From positions 188,501-252,500 of the forward strand of contig NW_021823445.1 in assembly GCF_901001165.1 (NCBI RefSeq): DNA of 64,000 bases, read 5' to 3'. The notes below the pieces were generated by a model. That model was not told the DNA's origin. It saw nothing but the letters and a program-made list of their open reading frames with translations, and did no database searches. Source of the DNA: Salmo trutta. Its lineage: Eukaryota; Chordata; Actinopteri; Salmoniformes; Salmonidae. Positions 10,941-21,219 of the stretch are shown one piece after another. Numbering within the stretch: position 1 is the first letter of the stretch; every line of letters starts with the position of its first letter. Position numbers and translations under genes: made by a program.

Positions 10941-13276
10941 TTTCAAACTGCCGCTGTCGTTCCAAGGAGACACCGAAACCGTGCACGGGCGGATGAAATA
11001 TCCGTAAATCAAAGACCTGGCCCTTTTCTGTGGGTTCTTTACAGGCCGGTGGCAAATTGGTACGCGACAGAGGTGGTGACGAGATTCAACGAACATTAAA
11101 AAAAACTCAGCTGCAAATGATAAGGTTAGTAGACTTTATTCATACTTTTGGGGAATAGCACCTGTATGATTACATTAAATAAGGGGTGAGTGATATACCT
11201 ATAGGTTTGCATTGCATAGTGAAATGAGTGATATACCTATAGGTTTGCATTGCATGGTGAAATGAGTGAAATGAGTGATACACCTGTGTGTATGCATTGC
11301 ATGAGGGAATAAGGGACACAATTGGGTGTTGGCATTTGATGAGAAATGAGTGAAAGACAAAAACGATTGTTGAGAGTGCAAGGCAAAAGCGATTGTTATG
11401 AGTGAAAGGTACTCTGGGTACGCTGAGATTGATGAATGTTATAGCTGGTGACCGGGGCTCAGAAGTTCGTGCGGAGAAAAATCGGTTTTAAAGGGAATCA
11501 AGTAGTCTGCGCGAATAGAAGAGAGGAATCAGTCGTAAATTCAAAATCTCATTGATGTAGAGGATTTTAATGTACTCTGGGTGTTAGACGCTGAAAGTCG
11601 GGGAGGTTATAGCTGGTGATCTGGCTTCGGAAGTTCGCGTGGAGAAAAATCGGTTTTAAAGGGAATCAAGTATTCTGCGCGAATGGAAGGCAGAAATTAG
11701 TTGTAAATCCAAAAGGACGAATTCGAAAACGGGGGAGGGTCCGAAATAGACCCTCGGCAACTGTGGCCACTGCATAAAACTAAACTAGGTCTTATGGTGA
11801 GAACCTGATAACGTAAAAGGGTTAATAGTCCATAGGGGGATAGTCGGTACCTAAATACGGCTTTGGGTCTGATATCTATGGGTGAAGTGAGACCTAATAT
11901 GGTGGAGTGAGATACAGGTATTGGTGTCAAGAGTTACATGAAGCAACAGATAAATAGGCTGTTAACTAGGGCTTTACGACCCCTGGAAAGTAGTTTATAG
12001 TTGCATACGTATGCGACCTAATGTCTGATCAAGAGTCCCCTCTGTAGATAAAGTTTCGAGAGAGATAGAGTGATTATGCTGTTATGAGGGATTGCGTGTG
12101 AGGAGAATTCTGTCGATAAATCGCGAGGAAAAGACAGACAGTAAAACCTAAATATAAAACGGGTTGCAGTGTTTGCCTGGGAGCGAGATAAAGACCGGGT
12201 TGGGATATATACGTATAAATCATTCTAGCAGAACTACTCTATAATTGAAAAGAAGGTTAATAACGAAAACATCTTGCTAGAATCAACAGTCGCAAGAAAA
12301 AAGCGGGTTAGTCCTTTTTGAGCGATGAGATAGAAGCAATTTGTAATATAGAATAATTATTCCCCAAATTGAATAGTTAATAACGAGAACATATTGCTAG
12401 AATCAACAGTCGCAAGAAAAAAGCAGGTTAGTCCTTTTTGAGCGATGAGATAGAAGCAATTTGTAATATAGAATAATTATTCCCCAAATTGAATAGTTAA
12501 TAACGAGAACATATTGCTAGAATCAACAGTCGCAAGAAAAAAGCAGGTTAGTCCTTTTTGAGCGATGAGATAGAAGCAATTTGTAATATAGAATAATTAT
12601 TCCCCAAATTGAATAGTTAATAACGAGAACATATTGCTAGAATCAACAGTCGCAAGAAAAAAGCAGGTTAGTCCTTTTTGAGCGATGAGATAGAAGCAAT
12701 TTGTAATATAGAATAATTATTCCCCAAATTGAATAGTTAATAACGAGAACATATTGCTAGAATCAACAGTCGCAAGAAAAAAGCAGGTTAGTCCTTTTTG
12801 AGCGATGAGATAGAAGCAATTTGTAATATAGAACGATTATTCCCCAAATTGAATAGTTAATAACGAGAACATATTGTTAGAATCAACAGTCGCAAGAAAA
12901 AAGCGGGTTAGTCCTTTTTGAGCGATGAGATAGAAGCAATTTGTAATATAGAATAATTATTCCCCAAATTGAATAGTTAATAACGAGAACATATTGCTAG
13001 AATCAACAGTCGCAAGAAAAAAGCCGTTTGTCCTTTTTGAGCGATGAGATAGAAGCAATTTGTAATATAGAACGATTATTCCCCAAATTCTAGGTTAATA
13101 ACGGTAAAATAGCATACACCTAAAGATTAACAACGAGGAGACACTGATCGTATTTGGTTTGGAGTTGTATAAATTAAAGCACATAGTTTAAGGTTCTTAC
13201 GAATAATATTTCTAAAACTCTAGATTGGGAGAAGAAACAGAATAAATACGGGTGTACTTTAAACGATTTAAGCAAC
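10941..13276 (+). repeat. Long retroviral leader with internal repeats
   Basis: About 2.3 kb between PBS and gag, with no convincing gene. 11187-11300 repeats a unit containing ATACCTATAGGTTTGCATTG. 11440-11545 and 11604-11712 are two related blocks containing GAGAAAAATCGGTTTTAAAG. A 120-bp array fills 12256-13093. Packaging signals are expected here in retroviruses, but none can be identified by eye. Confidence 0.7.
12256..13093 (+). repeat. 120-bp tandem array, 7 copies
   Basis: Units start at GTTAATAACGAGAACATATT and recur at 12256, 12376, 12496, 12616, 12736, 12856 and 12976, an exact 120-bp period; an eighth partial copy begins near 13094 after a 118-bp last unit. Each carries AATCAACAGTCGCAAGAAAA and a short TTTTTGAGCGATGAGATAG. 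Copies differ at only a few bases, so expansion is recent. It lies in the retroviral leader just upstream of gag. Confidence 0.95.
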
Positions 13277-14335
13277 ATGGGTAGTAAATCCTCTAAGGGA
13301 ATCCCGGTCTTGACGGGAGATGAACGTTTTATGCTGAGAAAAGATAAAAGAAACGTTCATTTTGGGCAAAGATGGAGGAAGAACTATGATTTTGATGGAT
13401 GTTTAAATGTTGAAAGATTGGAAATAATGGTAAAACAAATACATAAGGTCAGTGGGGGCAAGACAGAGAAACAGCGCAGAGAGGGGCTTGACACCGTTCG
13501 TGTTTGGCTGGCAGAAGCTAGACAAAGAGAGGAAGGAGCCAGGGCAGTAGAAGGGGTAGGACATCCAAAAACAGGAATGGATGGATTCAAGAGAGATTTG
13601 GAGGCTCTGGCAGCCAGATTTAAACTAAACACGGGTGAAGTAGAGCGTGCAGTCAGACAGTTGGTGGGAAAAGATTGGGCAGCAGTTAGGGGAAATTGGA
13701 TACCAGGGAATGGGGATTTGTTAGTAATGCCTGGGCGATAGATGGACAGTATGTCGAGAAAATCACACAGCTGTGTAATAATCTGAGGGACCACTATCAC
13801 CGACATGCAGATTTCTCTAAGGTTCACGAGTGTAAACAAGAAGAGAATGAGACTTTAAGTCAATACCTAGAGCGATTAAAGGAGGTATTCAATGCCAACA
13901 GTGGGTTAATAGAGCCACGGGTAGCCCAGGGGAACGATACAGCATTTCACCAGCAACTGAAAATAGCTTTCCTCAGTGGAATGCGCCCAGAGATAAGTCG
14001 TGCCATAAAAAGGACTCTAGTAGGATGGGGAACAGCGACTCTGGCAGAGGTAAAGAGATATGCCGTTCACTATGAGCAGCATGGGAAAAACAACAGAATT
14101 AAAAAAGAACAGGAAAAAAACAGAGTACCTGATTGTAACCCTAGGGGAAATAGCGGGGAGGAGAACAGACTCTGTAGACAGAAGGGAAAAAACAGGGAGA
14201 CGCGCTGACAAAGACGGAGAGAAGAGGTGTTTTAATTGCGATAGAACAGGACATTTCGCCAGAGACTGTAAAACACCCTGTGAACATTGTATCCGAGCAG
14301 GAAAGAACTACCGAAATTGTAAACATGAACAATAT
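13277..14335 (+). pseudogene. gag: Retroviral gag (matrix, capsid, nucleocapsid), frameshifted
   Basis: ATG 13277 opens MGSKSSKG, a plausible N-myristoylation signal (Gly2, Ser6) as in retroviral matrix proteins. The first frame runs 154 codons to 13741. A second frame from about 13696 to 14208 carries a capsid C-terminal-like stretch (FSKVHECKQEENETLSQYLE and FLSGMRPEISRAIKR), resembling gammaretroviral-type p30. A third frame (14060-14416) carries a zinc knuckle, CFNCDRTGHFARDC, a CX2CX4HX4C motif, followed by a second Cys/His-rich part CEHCIRAGKNYRNCKHEQ. At least two frame changes separate matrix, capsid and nucleocapsid, so no full polyprotein can be made from this copy unless frameshifting is invoked. 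The 3' end runs directly into a tRNA-Gly copy at 14335. Confidence 0.8.
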
Positions 14336-14407
14336 CATTGTGGTTCAGTGGTAGAATTCTTGCCTGCCATGCGGGGGACCCGTGTTCGGATCCCAGCCCA
14401 TGCACCA
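14335..14407 (+). pseudogene. tRNA-Gly(GCC)-like sequence with encoded CCA
   Basis: 73 nt closely matching tRNA-Gly: GTGGTTCAGTGGTAGAATTC (D arm), CTTGCCTGCCATGCGGG (anticodon arm, anticodon GCC), a T arm containing GTGTTCGGATCC, and an acceptor end ATGCACCA. The terminal CCA is encoded in DNA. Nuclear tRNA genes in animals lack it, so this copy most likely came from reverse transcription of a mature tRNA. It has one missing base near position 7 and several T-arm changes, so it is not a functional gene. It sits immediately after the gag zinc knuckle. Confidence 0.75.
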
Positions 14408-14739
14408 TGGGACTAAAATTAAATGTAGTTATTGTTATATTTTGACTGGAACGATACGGTTGTTAGTGTTTGTTTAAGATAGAAACCGAATGTTTTGATA
14501 GCTTGTTTAGTTTAAATAGGAAGACAGATTCTTTCAAAAGAATAGCGGGGCGAATTCGATAAAGTACGTTGTTTGTGGTCTAAATGGCCTGCTTAAATGA
14601 TTTATAGAGAGAATGGGAGTTGTAATTGAAGGACGGAATCAAGGAAAAGGCAGTTATTTAAATCTAATGAATTATAAGGAGCGGAAATTAATAATTGCGA
14701 CAGAATTGTGGCGATATACATGATATTTTTAAACCCTTG

Positions 14740-15043
14740 GACATTTCATAAGACTATAAACCAATACCTAGAGAAATTAAAGGACGTGTCCAACGCTAAT
14801 ATTGGGTTAATAGAACCCACAGTAGTGGATGGATTTGAAGCCCCGTATTATCAGCAATGAAAAATAGCTTTCCTCAGTGGAATGCATCCCGAGATAAATC
14901 GTGCCACCAAACAGAACCTCGTAGGGTGGGGGCTAGCAAATCTGAGGGAAGTAAGAGAGGCCAGAGAGGGGGTCGAGACAAATACAGAGAGAAGAAGGTC
15001 AGGCGCCCACAGAAAGGCATGTTCAATCACATAAACCATTGAG
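14740..15043 (+). pseudogene. Second partial gag copy (capsid C-terminal part)
   Basis: Reads INQYLEKLKDVSNANIGLIE, then after an in-frame stop KIAFLSGMHPEINRATKQ and VGWGLANLREV. This parallels the segment SQYLERLKEVFNANSGLIEP and FLSGMRPEISRAIKR of the first gag at about 13860-14050. Sequence before and after is unlike the first copy, so this is a duplicated gag segment rather than the same gene continuing. It is interrupted by a stop. Confidence 0.75.
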
Positions 15044-15243
15044 AAAGTTTAAAACTAATGATTGGGGGGAGTACAATGGAATTTTAAGTATTATTAGGTT
15101 TTGTTTATAGTCAACTTTTGGGTTTTGCAATCAGTGTGACAGGATGAAATGCTGACCAAGTGGTTATTGTATGGAAAAAGAAGCGCTTAGCTCTTTGGGA
15201 AAAAATAAATAAATAAACAAAAAATTCCTAGAGACATGATATC

Positions 15244-15452
15244 TTAAAGGGGAATATGAGTGTTTCAATTGTCACAAGCTAGGACACCTTGCTAGACAGT
15301 GTAACGCACCGTGTAACCGCTGCAGGGGGGGAAACCATTCGGGTAGAGATTGTAACAAAAACAGAGACAAGCAAGGCCAGAGAGGGAGTAGAGATAAAGA
15401 AAAGAAGGTCAGGCGCCCCCAGCCAGACTCAGAGGAGGAGGATGTGGCATGA
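15244..15452 (+). pseudogene. Second zinc-knuckle (nucleocapsid) copy
   Basis: Encodes YECFNCHKLGHLARQCNAPC, another CX2CX4HX4C knuckle, followed by a basic tail (NRDKQGQRGSRDKEKKVRR) and a stop. It is homologous to the knuckle at 14229-14270 but diverged. A related basic tail also occurs at 14955-15010. It supports a duplicated gag-NC unit inside the provirus. Confidence 0.75.
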
Positions 15453-15458
15453 CTAACT

Positions 15459-15674
15459 ATGGAGAGCAGGGGAACAGACACTAGTGGGGGGAAGGACGAT
15501 TTTCAGAATTTAGTTATAAACAGCGATTGTGAAGTTTTTGAATTGGCTACAATTGATTTGGCAGTACAACAAGAACAGAAACCCTATTTGACACTAACAG
15601 TAATGGGAGAGAGAATCAAATTTCTGTGTGATACTGGGGAGTGTCTTGTTTTCAGATTTTTAATAAACACATGA
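15459..15674 (+). pseudogene. pro: Retroviral protease remnant
   Basis: A 71-codon frame. It contains PYLTLTVMGERIKFLCDTGE, in which L-C-D-T-G is the aspartic protease active-site motif in its usual beta-strand context, though the residue after DTG is Glu rather than the usual small residue. The rest of the protease (flap and C-terminal strand) is not recognisable, and the frame ends at 15674. It follows the zinc knuckle, as expected for gag-pro order. Confidence 0.6.
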
Positions 15675-17180
15675 AATTCATTTGATAGGGAATATTCTGG
15701 GAACCTGGGATACAAAATGTAGATGAAGTTAAGCCTTAATTTGTTTAATGTAGTAAGAAACACGGTTCTGAGAGGGTGGTATGACTTGTTGACCCCTCTG
15801 ATGACTTTTCCTGTGTGGTCTGATCAGCCACATTGAAAAGCCATTTGGATGGTGAATTAAGGTCATTGGTGAAATTGATTTTAAGGGAATTTGGAGAACT
15901 GATAATTATGATGGAGTTAAAGCTCTTAGACACAATTGATAATTTGAACCAATGATAGGACAAAAAGGGCAAAGCCTTAGACCAAGGGTAGGCTTCCTTA
16001 AGTCTATTTTTCTAGAACAATAAGGGTAAAATATTTTTTTCTGGGTGGAGTAAATCAGATCTGATTATGTGATTTGAAAATATTTTGACCAGTAGCAGGG
16101 GTATTTTTTTACATGATGTAGATACATTTATTTTCCCTTAGGAAGTCAGCTGTTGTTGAATTCAGTGTAAGAGATTTAACACAACAAGGCTGTGGAATTG
16201 ATATACTAGTATTACTATATTTTGTTGTGAAGAAGTTTAATAATGGTAGACTTAGGTCAACAGGACAGGGATACATGACATCTGTAGGTGATCCAGGATT
16301 ATTGAGGGTATCGAGATAAATTTAAGTAGATATGCAATATCTAGACAGGTTGATTTTTCTAAAGTTCAGGAGTGCAACCAAGGAGACAATGAGACATTTA
16401 GTCAATATTTGGAAACAACCCAGATTTGATACTTTCTGTTATGAGAAAAAGCTGGAGACAGATAGAAGGGCAGACAGAGAGATCCTCCCCTGCACTGCTG
16501 AAACCTTGAGGGTTGGGGAGCAGTAAGAAGAAAGAGGGGGGGCCAGCAGGAGTAGATAGGAAGAGAATTTGGTTCACTTAGCTTTAGGATATTAATTCAT
16601 GGAGAGACTATCGGCTCCATTGGCAGGCATGTATTTTAGTTTTGATTTTAGTTTATGTTGGTAAATTCGCTAGGAGGAGATATGAAAGCTTAGTTGGTTT
16701 CAGGTGTTAGACACTGAACCATTGCCCAGACACTATTCTGCACAGTAGGCCGAAATAGTAGCATTGACTAGAACCGGTGAAATAAGAAAGGAGAGAAAAG
16801 TTAATATTTACACAGACAAGCACATAGACATTTAAAACCATACAAAGCCGCATAGATAAATCTTAAAGACGATAAGACACTAGACAGAGAATTTTTACAG
16901 AATAGCCGAGGATGAAGGCCCCAGAGAGAATTGGACATGTAGAAAATGAAAGGGGGCATCCTACAAGAGAAGATCTGACATAAGGATAATTTACTTATCA
17001 TACCAAAGACATTGTATGGATACGCAGCAATATTGATACATAGGCTAAGCAATGTATCAAGGGGAAGGGAGTATAGTAGAGTAGTTAGGAAAGAGTGATG
17101 GCCTAGAGGATAATTACTTAAAAATAAAAAATAAAATTTGTAAGAAGATGATAATTACTTAAAAATAAAAAATTAAATTT
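15675..17180 (+). other. Degraded pol interval; no RT found; third gag fragment
   Basis: No YXDD, LPQG or RNase H motif could be found in any plus frame. At 16345-16425 a third short gag-like piece is readable (VDFSKVQECNQGDNETFSQY), homologous to FSKVHECKQEENETLSQY of the first gag. A short 40-bp duplication around 17105-17185 contains ACTTAAAAATAAAAAAT-like sequence twice. The interval looks like collapsed and rearranged pol sequence. Confidence 0.55.
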
Positions 17181-17189
17181 GTAAGAAGA

Positions 17190-17745
17190 TCCATTCCAAC
17201 ATTTGGAATTGGACTTATTGAAATATTCCGAAAGGAGGGGAAGAAGGGATGTTTGACAAGAATAGATAAGTATAGCAAATGGGTAGAAGCGTTCCCAACT
17301 TACTTGGTGGACATGATTATGGTAGAGAAAATATTAAGTCAAGATATTATCCCTAGAGTTGGTTTACTAGGAGCCATCTCTTTAAATGATGGATGACAGT
17401 TTAGCTAATCAGGTAGAGCCTATAGAATGACAGAGTTAAAAATACCAGAACTGGTAGACATAGAAGTTGAAAAAATACTAGCAGAGCACATGAGAAGACT
17501 GTTTGTTAACCAAACCCGTATGTCCAAGATTTTGTGTCCAACAGGTGAATTACAGGAGAAGGTGATTCACTCAATCCAACCAGGAGACTGGGTGTGGATC
17601 CAGTCCCTGAGGAGAAAAAACTGGAAGCAACACAGTTGGGAAGGCCCATACCAGGTTCTGTTAAACCACTGCCTTTGCCATTAGAAAAGCTGAGAGAGTC
17701 ACTTGGGTCCACGTTACCCACTGCAAGGAGGTATGTACACATATG
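17190..17745 (+). pseudogene. Retroviral integrase remnant
   Basis: Two parts are visible. 17190-17400 reads PFQHLELDLL and then DKYSKWVEAFPTYLVDMIMV, IIPRVGLLGAISLNDG: the integrase catalytic core around its first and second acidic positions, with the second motif degraded. 17427-17740 reads the C-terminal domain: IQPGDWVWIQSLRRKNWK, then WEGPYQVLLN (the GPY/F motif), and in a shifted frame RVTWVHVTHCKEV. A segment between core and C-terminal domain is missing. The form resembles integrases of gamma/epsilon-type retroviruses. It is not functional. Confidence 0.75.
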
Positions 17746-17989
17746 AACACTGTTGATCACACACAGAGTTAGGAGAAGAACCGATACCAATAGGGTCCGG
17801 GGGTTACCTCCTTAACGAAGATTTCCTATCCCGACCGTTCATCACTGTGTGTGCTCCTAGAGGTGTGAGTATGGGGTGGTACCTAGCAGAGAGACTAAGG
17901 GCAGGAGAGGGTTGGCGGTTTTTGAGAAGAGTAGAGACTCTGAGCTGCATCATAGTCTAATCTGACTGATACATTGATCCACCACCTTC

Positions 17990-19131
17990 TGGTACTAATC
18001 ATACGATACCGTTGTCATTGAGAAGAAGTAGAAGATAAACTATATAATACACTGATGAGGGACTTACAGAATAAGGAGTCGAAGAAGATCAAGATGTAGA
18101 ATTTAAGGTAAACATTAAACAATTTCCTGGGGAAGCAGACAACTGTACAGGAATTGAGGTTGGCCAGATTGAAGTACTCAGCCAACCCACCTCGGTTCAC
18201 CTAAATTCCGGATGAATACCAGTGTTATAGATACAAGAATGGCACCGAGAACTTAGACGATTTTAATGAATGAAAGGTAATTGGTAAAGTGACTGACTTA
18301 GGTTTGAGAGATGAATAGAACATTCTTAACCTCACAGCACCTATAACTGATGAAGGGTGGGCTAGTACCAGCAAAGGACGCATACGACGGAAATTACCAC
18401 AAAGGGTGGTTAGGAACTTGCGCCCTGGGGTTATAGGTCCAACCAAGTCAAGTTAGTCATCAGAGGCCAGTTATAGGAGGCTAAAGTAGGCACAGAAGGA
18501 GTTTTGACCAGGATGGGAGTAGCTTTGTCTAGATGGATGCTATTGGCATCCTCAGGGAAGTTCCAGATGAATACAAAGCTATGAATCAAATATGTAAAGG
18601 CTTTAACACTACATTATTTTGGTGGTTGACAATAAATAGAAATGTGGATTGGATTAATGACATCTTTTAGAATCAACAGAGATTCATGAATGAAAACGGG
18701 GATGCAGTAAAGAGGTTCTCTGATCAATTATCCGACACCTCCCTCATGACCTGGTAAAATAGACTGACTCTCGATACGTTATTGGCAGAAGAGGGCAGTG
18801 TAGGTAGAATGATTAGGTTCAGCGCTACACGTACATTCCTGATAATACATCCCATGTTTGGGAAATGGAAAAGTGTTGTAAGAACTGTATTATGGGCTGC
18901 TTTCACCTGTATGAGTGTGTTTGTGTTGTGTGGATGTTGTCTCATCCCATGTGTGAGAGGTTTAATCACCAGGATTATAGAGAGATCGATGACGCAGCAG
19001 ATGGTGAGAGATGGACCGATTCCAAGCTCCGATCAGTGGGATGGCGATTACGGGCCTCCAGGCCAGGGAGATGATTCCGTCTCTTTCGACAACGAGGAGC
19101 CAATGTTTGATGAAACAATTTTCAACATTTA
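17990..19131 (+). pseudogene. env: Retroviral envelope remnant (TM subunit recognisable)
   Basis: The surface part (about 18010-18600) is only loosely readable through many stops. The transmembrane subunit is clearer. Around 18690-18815 one frame has a heptad-rich ectodomain segment with a stop inside, continuing as NRLTLDTLLAEEGSVGRMIR, in the position of the immunosuppressive-like region, but without the Cys pattern expected next. The last 116-codon frame (18782-19131) ends in a hydrophobic anchor (TVLWAAFTCMSVFVLC), a Cys-rich membrane-proximal stretch (CGCCLIPCVRG) and a cytoplasmic tail. The tail is open to its stop at 19131. Presence of Env identifies the element as a retrovirus rather than a plain Gypsy element. 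This copy is broken. Confidence 0.7.
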
Positions 19132-19257
19132 GATACACTGTTCCTTAAATGAAAATTATGATGAAAATCCTAAATAGAAGTGTCATAATTGGAAATAGGT
19201 CTAGGACATTAATGGATGAATATGAGGAATATTCATGTATTGGACTTGTTTAAATCA

Positions 19258-19440
19258 TTGTAGTGTGATGTATTGTATTTCCATATAGAGTGTGATGTAT
19301 TGCATTTACATATAGCGTGTGATGTATTGTATTTCCATATAGTGTGTGATGTGATGTATTTCCATATAGTGTGTGATGTATTTCCATGTAGCGAGTGATT
19401 ATTGCATTTACATATAGCGTGTGATTAGTATGGTTCTCAG
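19258..19440 (+). repeat. About 28-bp minisatellite upstream of the 3' LTR
   Basis: Imperfect units of the type GTGTGATGTATTGTATTTCC followed by ATATA, repeated about six or seven times. It lies in the provirus between env and the purine tract. Confidence 0.8.
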
Positions 19441-19480
19441 ATAGCATCTGATCAAATCATGGAGAATTATTGAATCATTT

Positions 19481-19490
19481 AAGGGTGGAA
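19481..19490 (+). promoter_or_regulatory. Polypurine tract
   Basis: AAGGGTGGAA lies 1 bp before the 3' LTR start at 19492, the expected position for the plus-strand primer. Confidence 0.75.
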
Positions 19491-19491
19491 T

Positions 19492-20024
19492 TGATAAGAG
19501 AATTATCTATTAAAGGTAAATGAATCAATAGACCATGATGAATTATTAGTCATACAGAATGGTTAATGAATAATCAATGTAATGATCAATGTAGGGATAG
19601 ATAAGTTTGATTAGTTCTGGAAAGTTCAGGAACCATGTGATAGGGAAAGGAATGTGTATATGCAATTAGAGGGACACCAGGAGACACATGTTCCTGGGAG
19701 TGAAAGCTTCAAAGCATTTCTTATCTTGAGGGAAAGAAACAGGCGAGCTCGGGAGAGTGATAAAGAGGGTGAGAAGTTTGTGGGGGAGACAGGTCACCAA
19801 CAGTTTGTGTGTAAATGCATGTGCGTAAGAAAGCAAGAACTATATAATGACTGTTTTGTTATCCTGACCTCAGAACGTTCTCTGAATAAAAGCTACAGAT
19901 ACCTTTTGCAGAAAGCTGAGTCCTTGCCTAATTATTTTAACCCATTGTCTTACAAACCTTGGGCATTAGTCAAGGCGAATTGATTCTTGATTATTATCAT
20001 CAAAGATATAAAATTCCTTTAACA
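19492..20024 (+). repeat. 3' LTR (533 bp)
   Basis: Same sequence as 10389-10921 over its whole length by direct reading, including TATATAA and AATAAA. It is followed at 20025-20029 by the GGGGT target duplication. Confidence 0.95.
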
Positions 20025-20042
20025 GGGGTCAATGTAAATATT

Positions 20043-20572
20043 TGATAAAATAATTATCTAATAAAGGTAAATGAATCAATAAACCATGATGAATTATTAG
20101 TCATACAGCATGGTTAATGAATAATCAATGTAATGATCAATGTAGTGATCGATTGGTCTGATTAGTTCCAGAAAGTCCAGGAACCACTGGAGAGGGAAAG
20201 AAATGTGTGTATGCAATTAGTATAGAGAGCAGGGGACAGATGGTAAAGGGAGTAAAATTTCAAAGAGTTCCTAACCTTGAAGGAAAGGAACAGGCTGAGC
20301 TAGAATGTGATAAACAGCGTGAGAAGTCAATGGGGGTTGCAGGTCACCAACAGTTTGTGTGTAAATGCATGTGCGTAAGTAAGCAAGAACTATAAAATGA
20401 CTGTTTTGTTATCCTGACCTCAGAACGTTCTCATGAATAAAGCTACAGAAACCTTTTGCAGAAAGCTGAGTCCTTGCCTAATTATTTAACCCATTGTCTT
20501 ACAAACCTTGGGCATTAGTCAAGGTGAATTGATTATTGATTATTATCATCAAGATATAAAATTCCTTTAACA
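20043..20572 (+). mobile_element. Solo LTR of the same retrovirus family, older
   Basis: 530 bp, TGATAAAATAATTATC to TTCCTTTAACA, clearly homologous to the 533-bp LTRs but with many substitutions and small indels. It is flanked by its own 5-bp duplication ATATT (20038-20042 and 20573-20577). Only 18 bp of LINE sequence separate it from the 3' LTR of the provirus, so it is an independent insertion that later lost its interior by LTR-LTR recombination. Confidence 0.9.
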
Positions 20573-21219
20573 ATATTCCAGGTGGCCATTGGATTAATTG
20601 TTCAGCAGTCTTATGGCTTGCAGGGTAAACGCTGTTAAGGAGCCTTTTGGTCCTAGACTCTGCGCTCTAGTACCGCTTGCTGTGTGGTAGCAAAGAGAAC
20701 AGTCTGTGACTTGGGTGACTGGAGTCATTGACAATTTTTTGGGCCTTCTTCTGACACCGCCTAGTATATAGGTCCTGGATGACAGGAAGCTTGGCCCCAG
20801 TGATGTACTGGGCCATACGCACTACCCTCTGTTGCACCTTACGGTCAAATGCCAAGCAGTTGCCATACCAGCCGGTGTGCAACGGTCAGGACGCTCTCGA
20901 TGGTGAAGCTGTAGAACTTTAAGGATCTGGGGACCCATGCGATATTTTTTCAGTCTCTTGAGGGGGAAAAGGTGTTGTCGTGCCCTATTCACAACTGTCT
21001 TGGTGTGTTTGGACCATGATAGTTCGTTGGTGATGTGGACACCAAGGAACTTGAAACTCGATCTGCTCCACTTCAGCCCTGTCGATGTTAATGGGGGCCT
21101 GTTCGGCCCTCCTTTTCCTATAGTCCACGATCAGCTCCTTGTTCTTGCACAGATTGAGCGAGAGGTTGTTGTCCTGGCACCACACTGCCAGGTCTCTGAC
21201 CTCCTCCCTATAGGCTTCC

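Larger units (their letters stand above)
10389..20024 (+). mobile_element. Endogenous retrovirus, gamma/epsilon-like, defective, with identical LTRs
   Basis: A 9.6-kb provirus bounded by two 533-bp LTRs that I read as identical base for base, and by a 5-bp target duplication GGGGT (10384-10388 and 20025-20029). A tRNA-Tyr primer site follows the 5' LTR and a purine tract AAGGGTGGAA precedes the 3' LTR. Interior in order: a 2.35-kb leader with a 120-bp tandem array, gag, a tRNA-Gly copy, two further partial gag copies, a protease remnant, an integrase remnant, an Env remnant, and a 28-bp minisatellite. RT and RNase H were not found. Stops and frameshifts occur in every gene. It is inserted in a minus LINE within HDHD2 intron 3, antisense to the gene. 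The retrovirus type is inferred from Env TM, integrase and gag features. Confidence 0.9.

Noticed and set aside
14341..14407. Functional tRNA-Gly gene
   Set aside because: Encoded CCA, a missing base near position 7 and changes in the T arm argue for a reverse-transcribed copy.
18782..19131. Independent host membrane protein
   Set aside because: The 116-codon frame lies between integrase and the 3' LTR, follows an Env-like ectodomain, and is best read as the Env tail.
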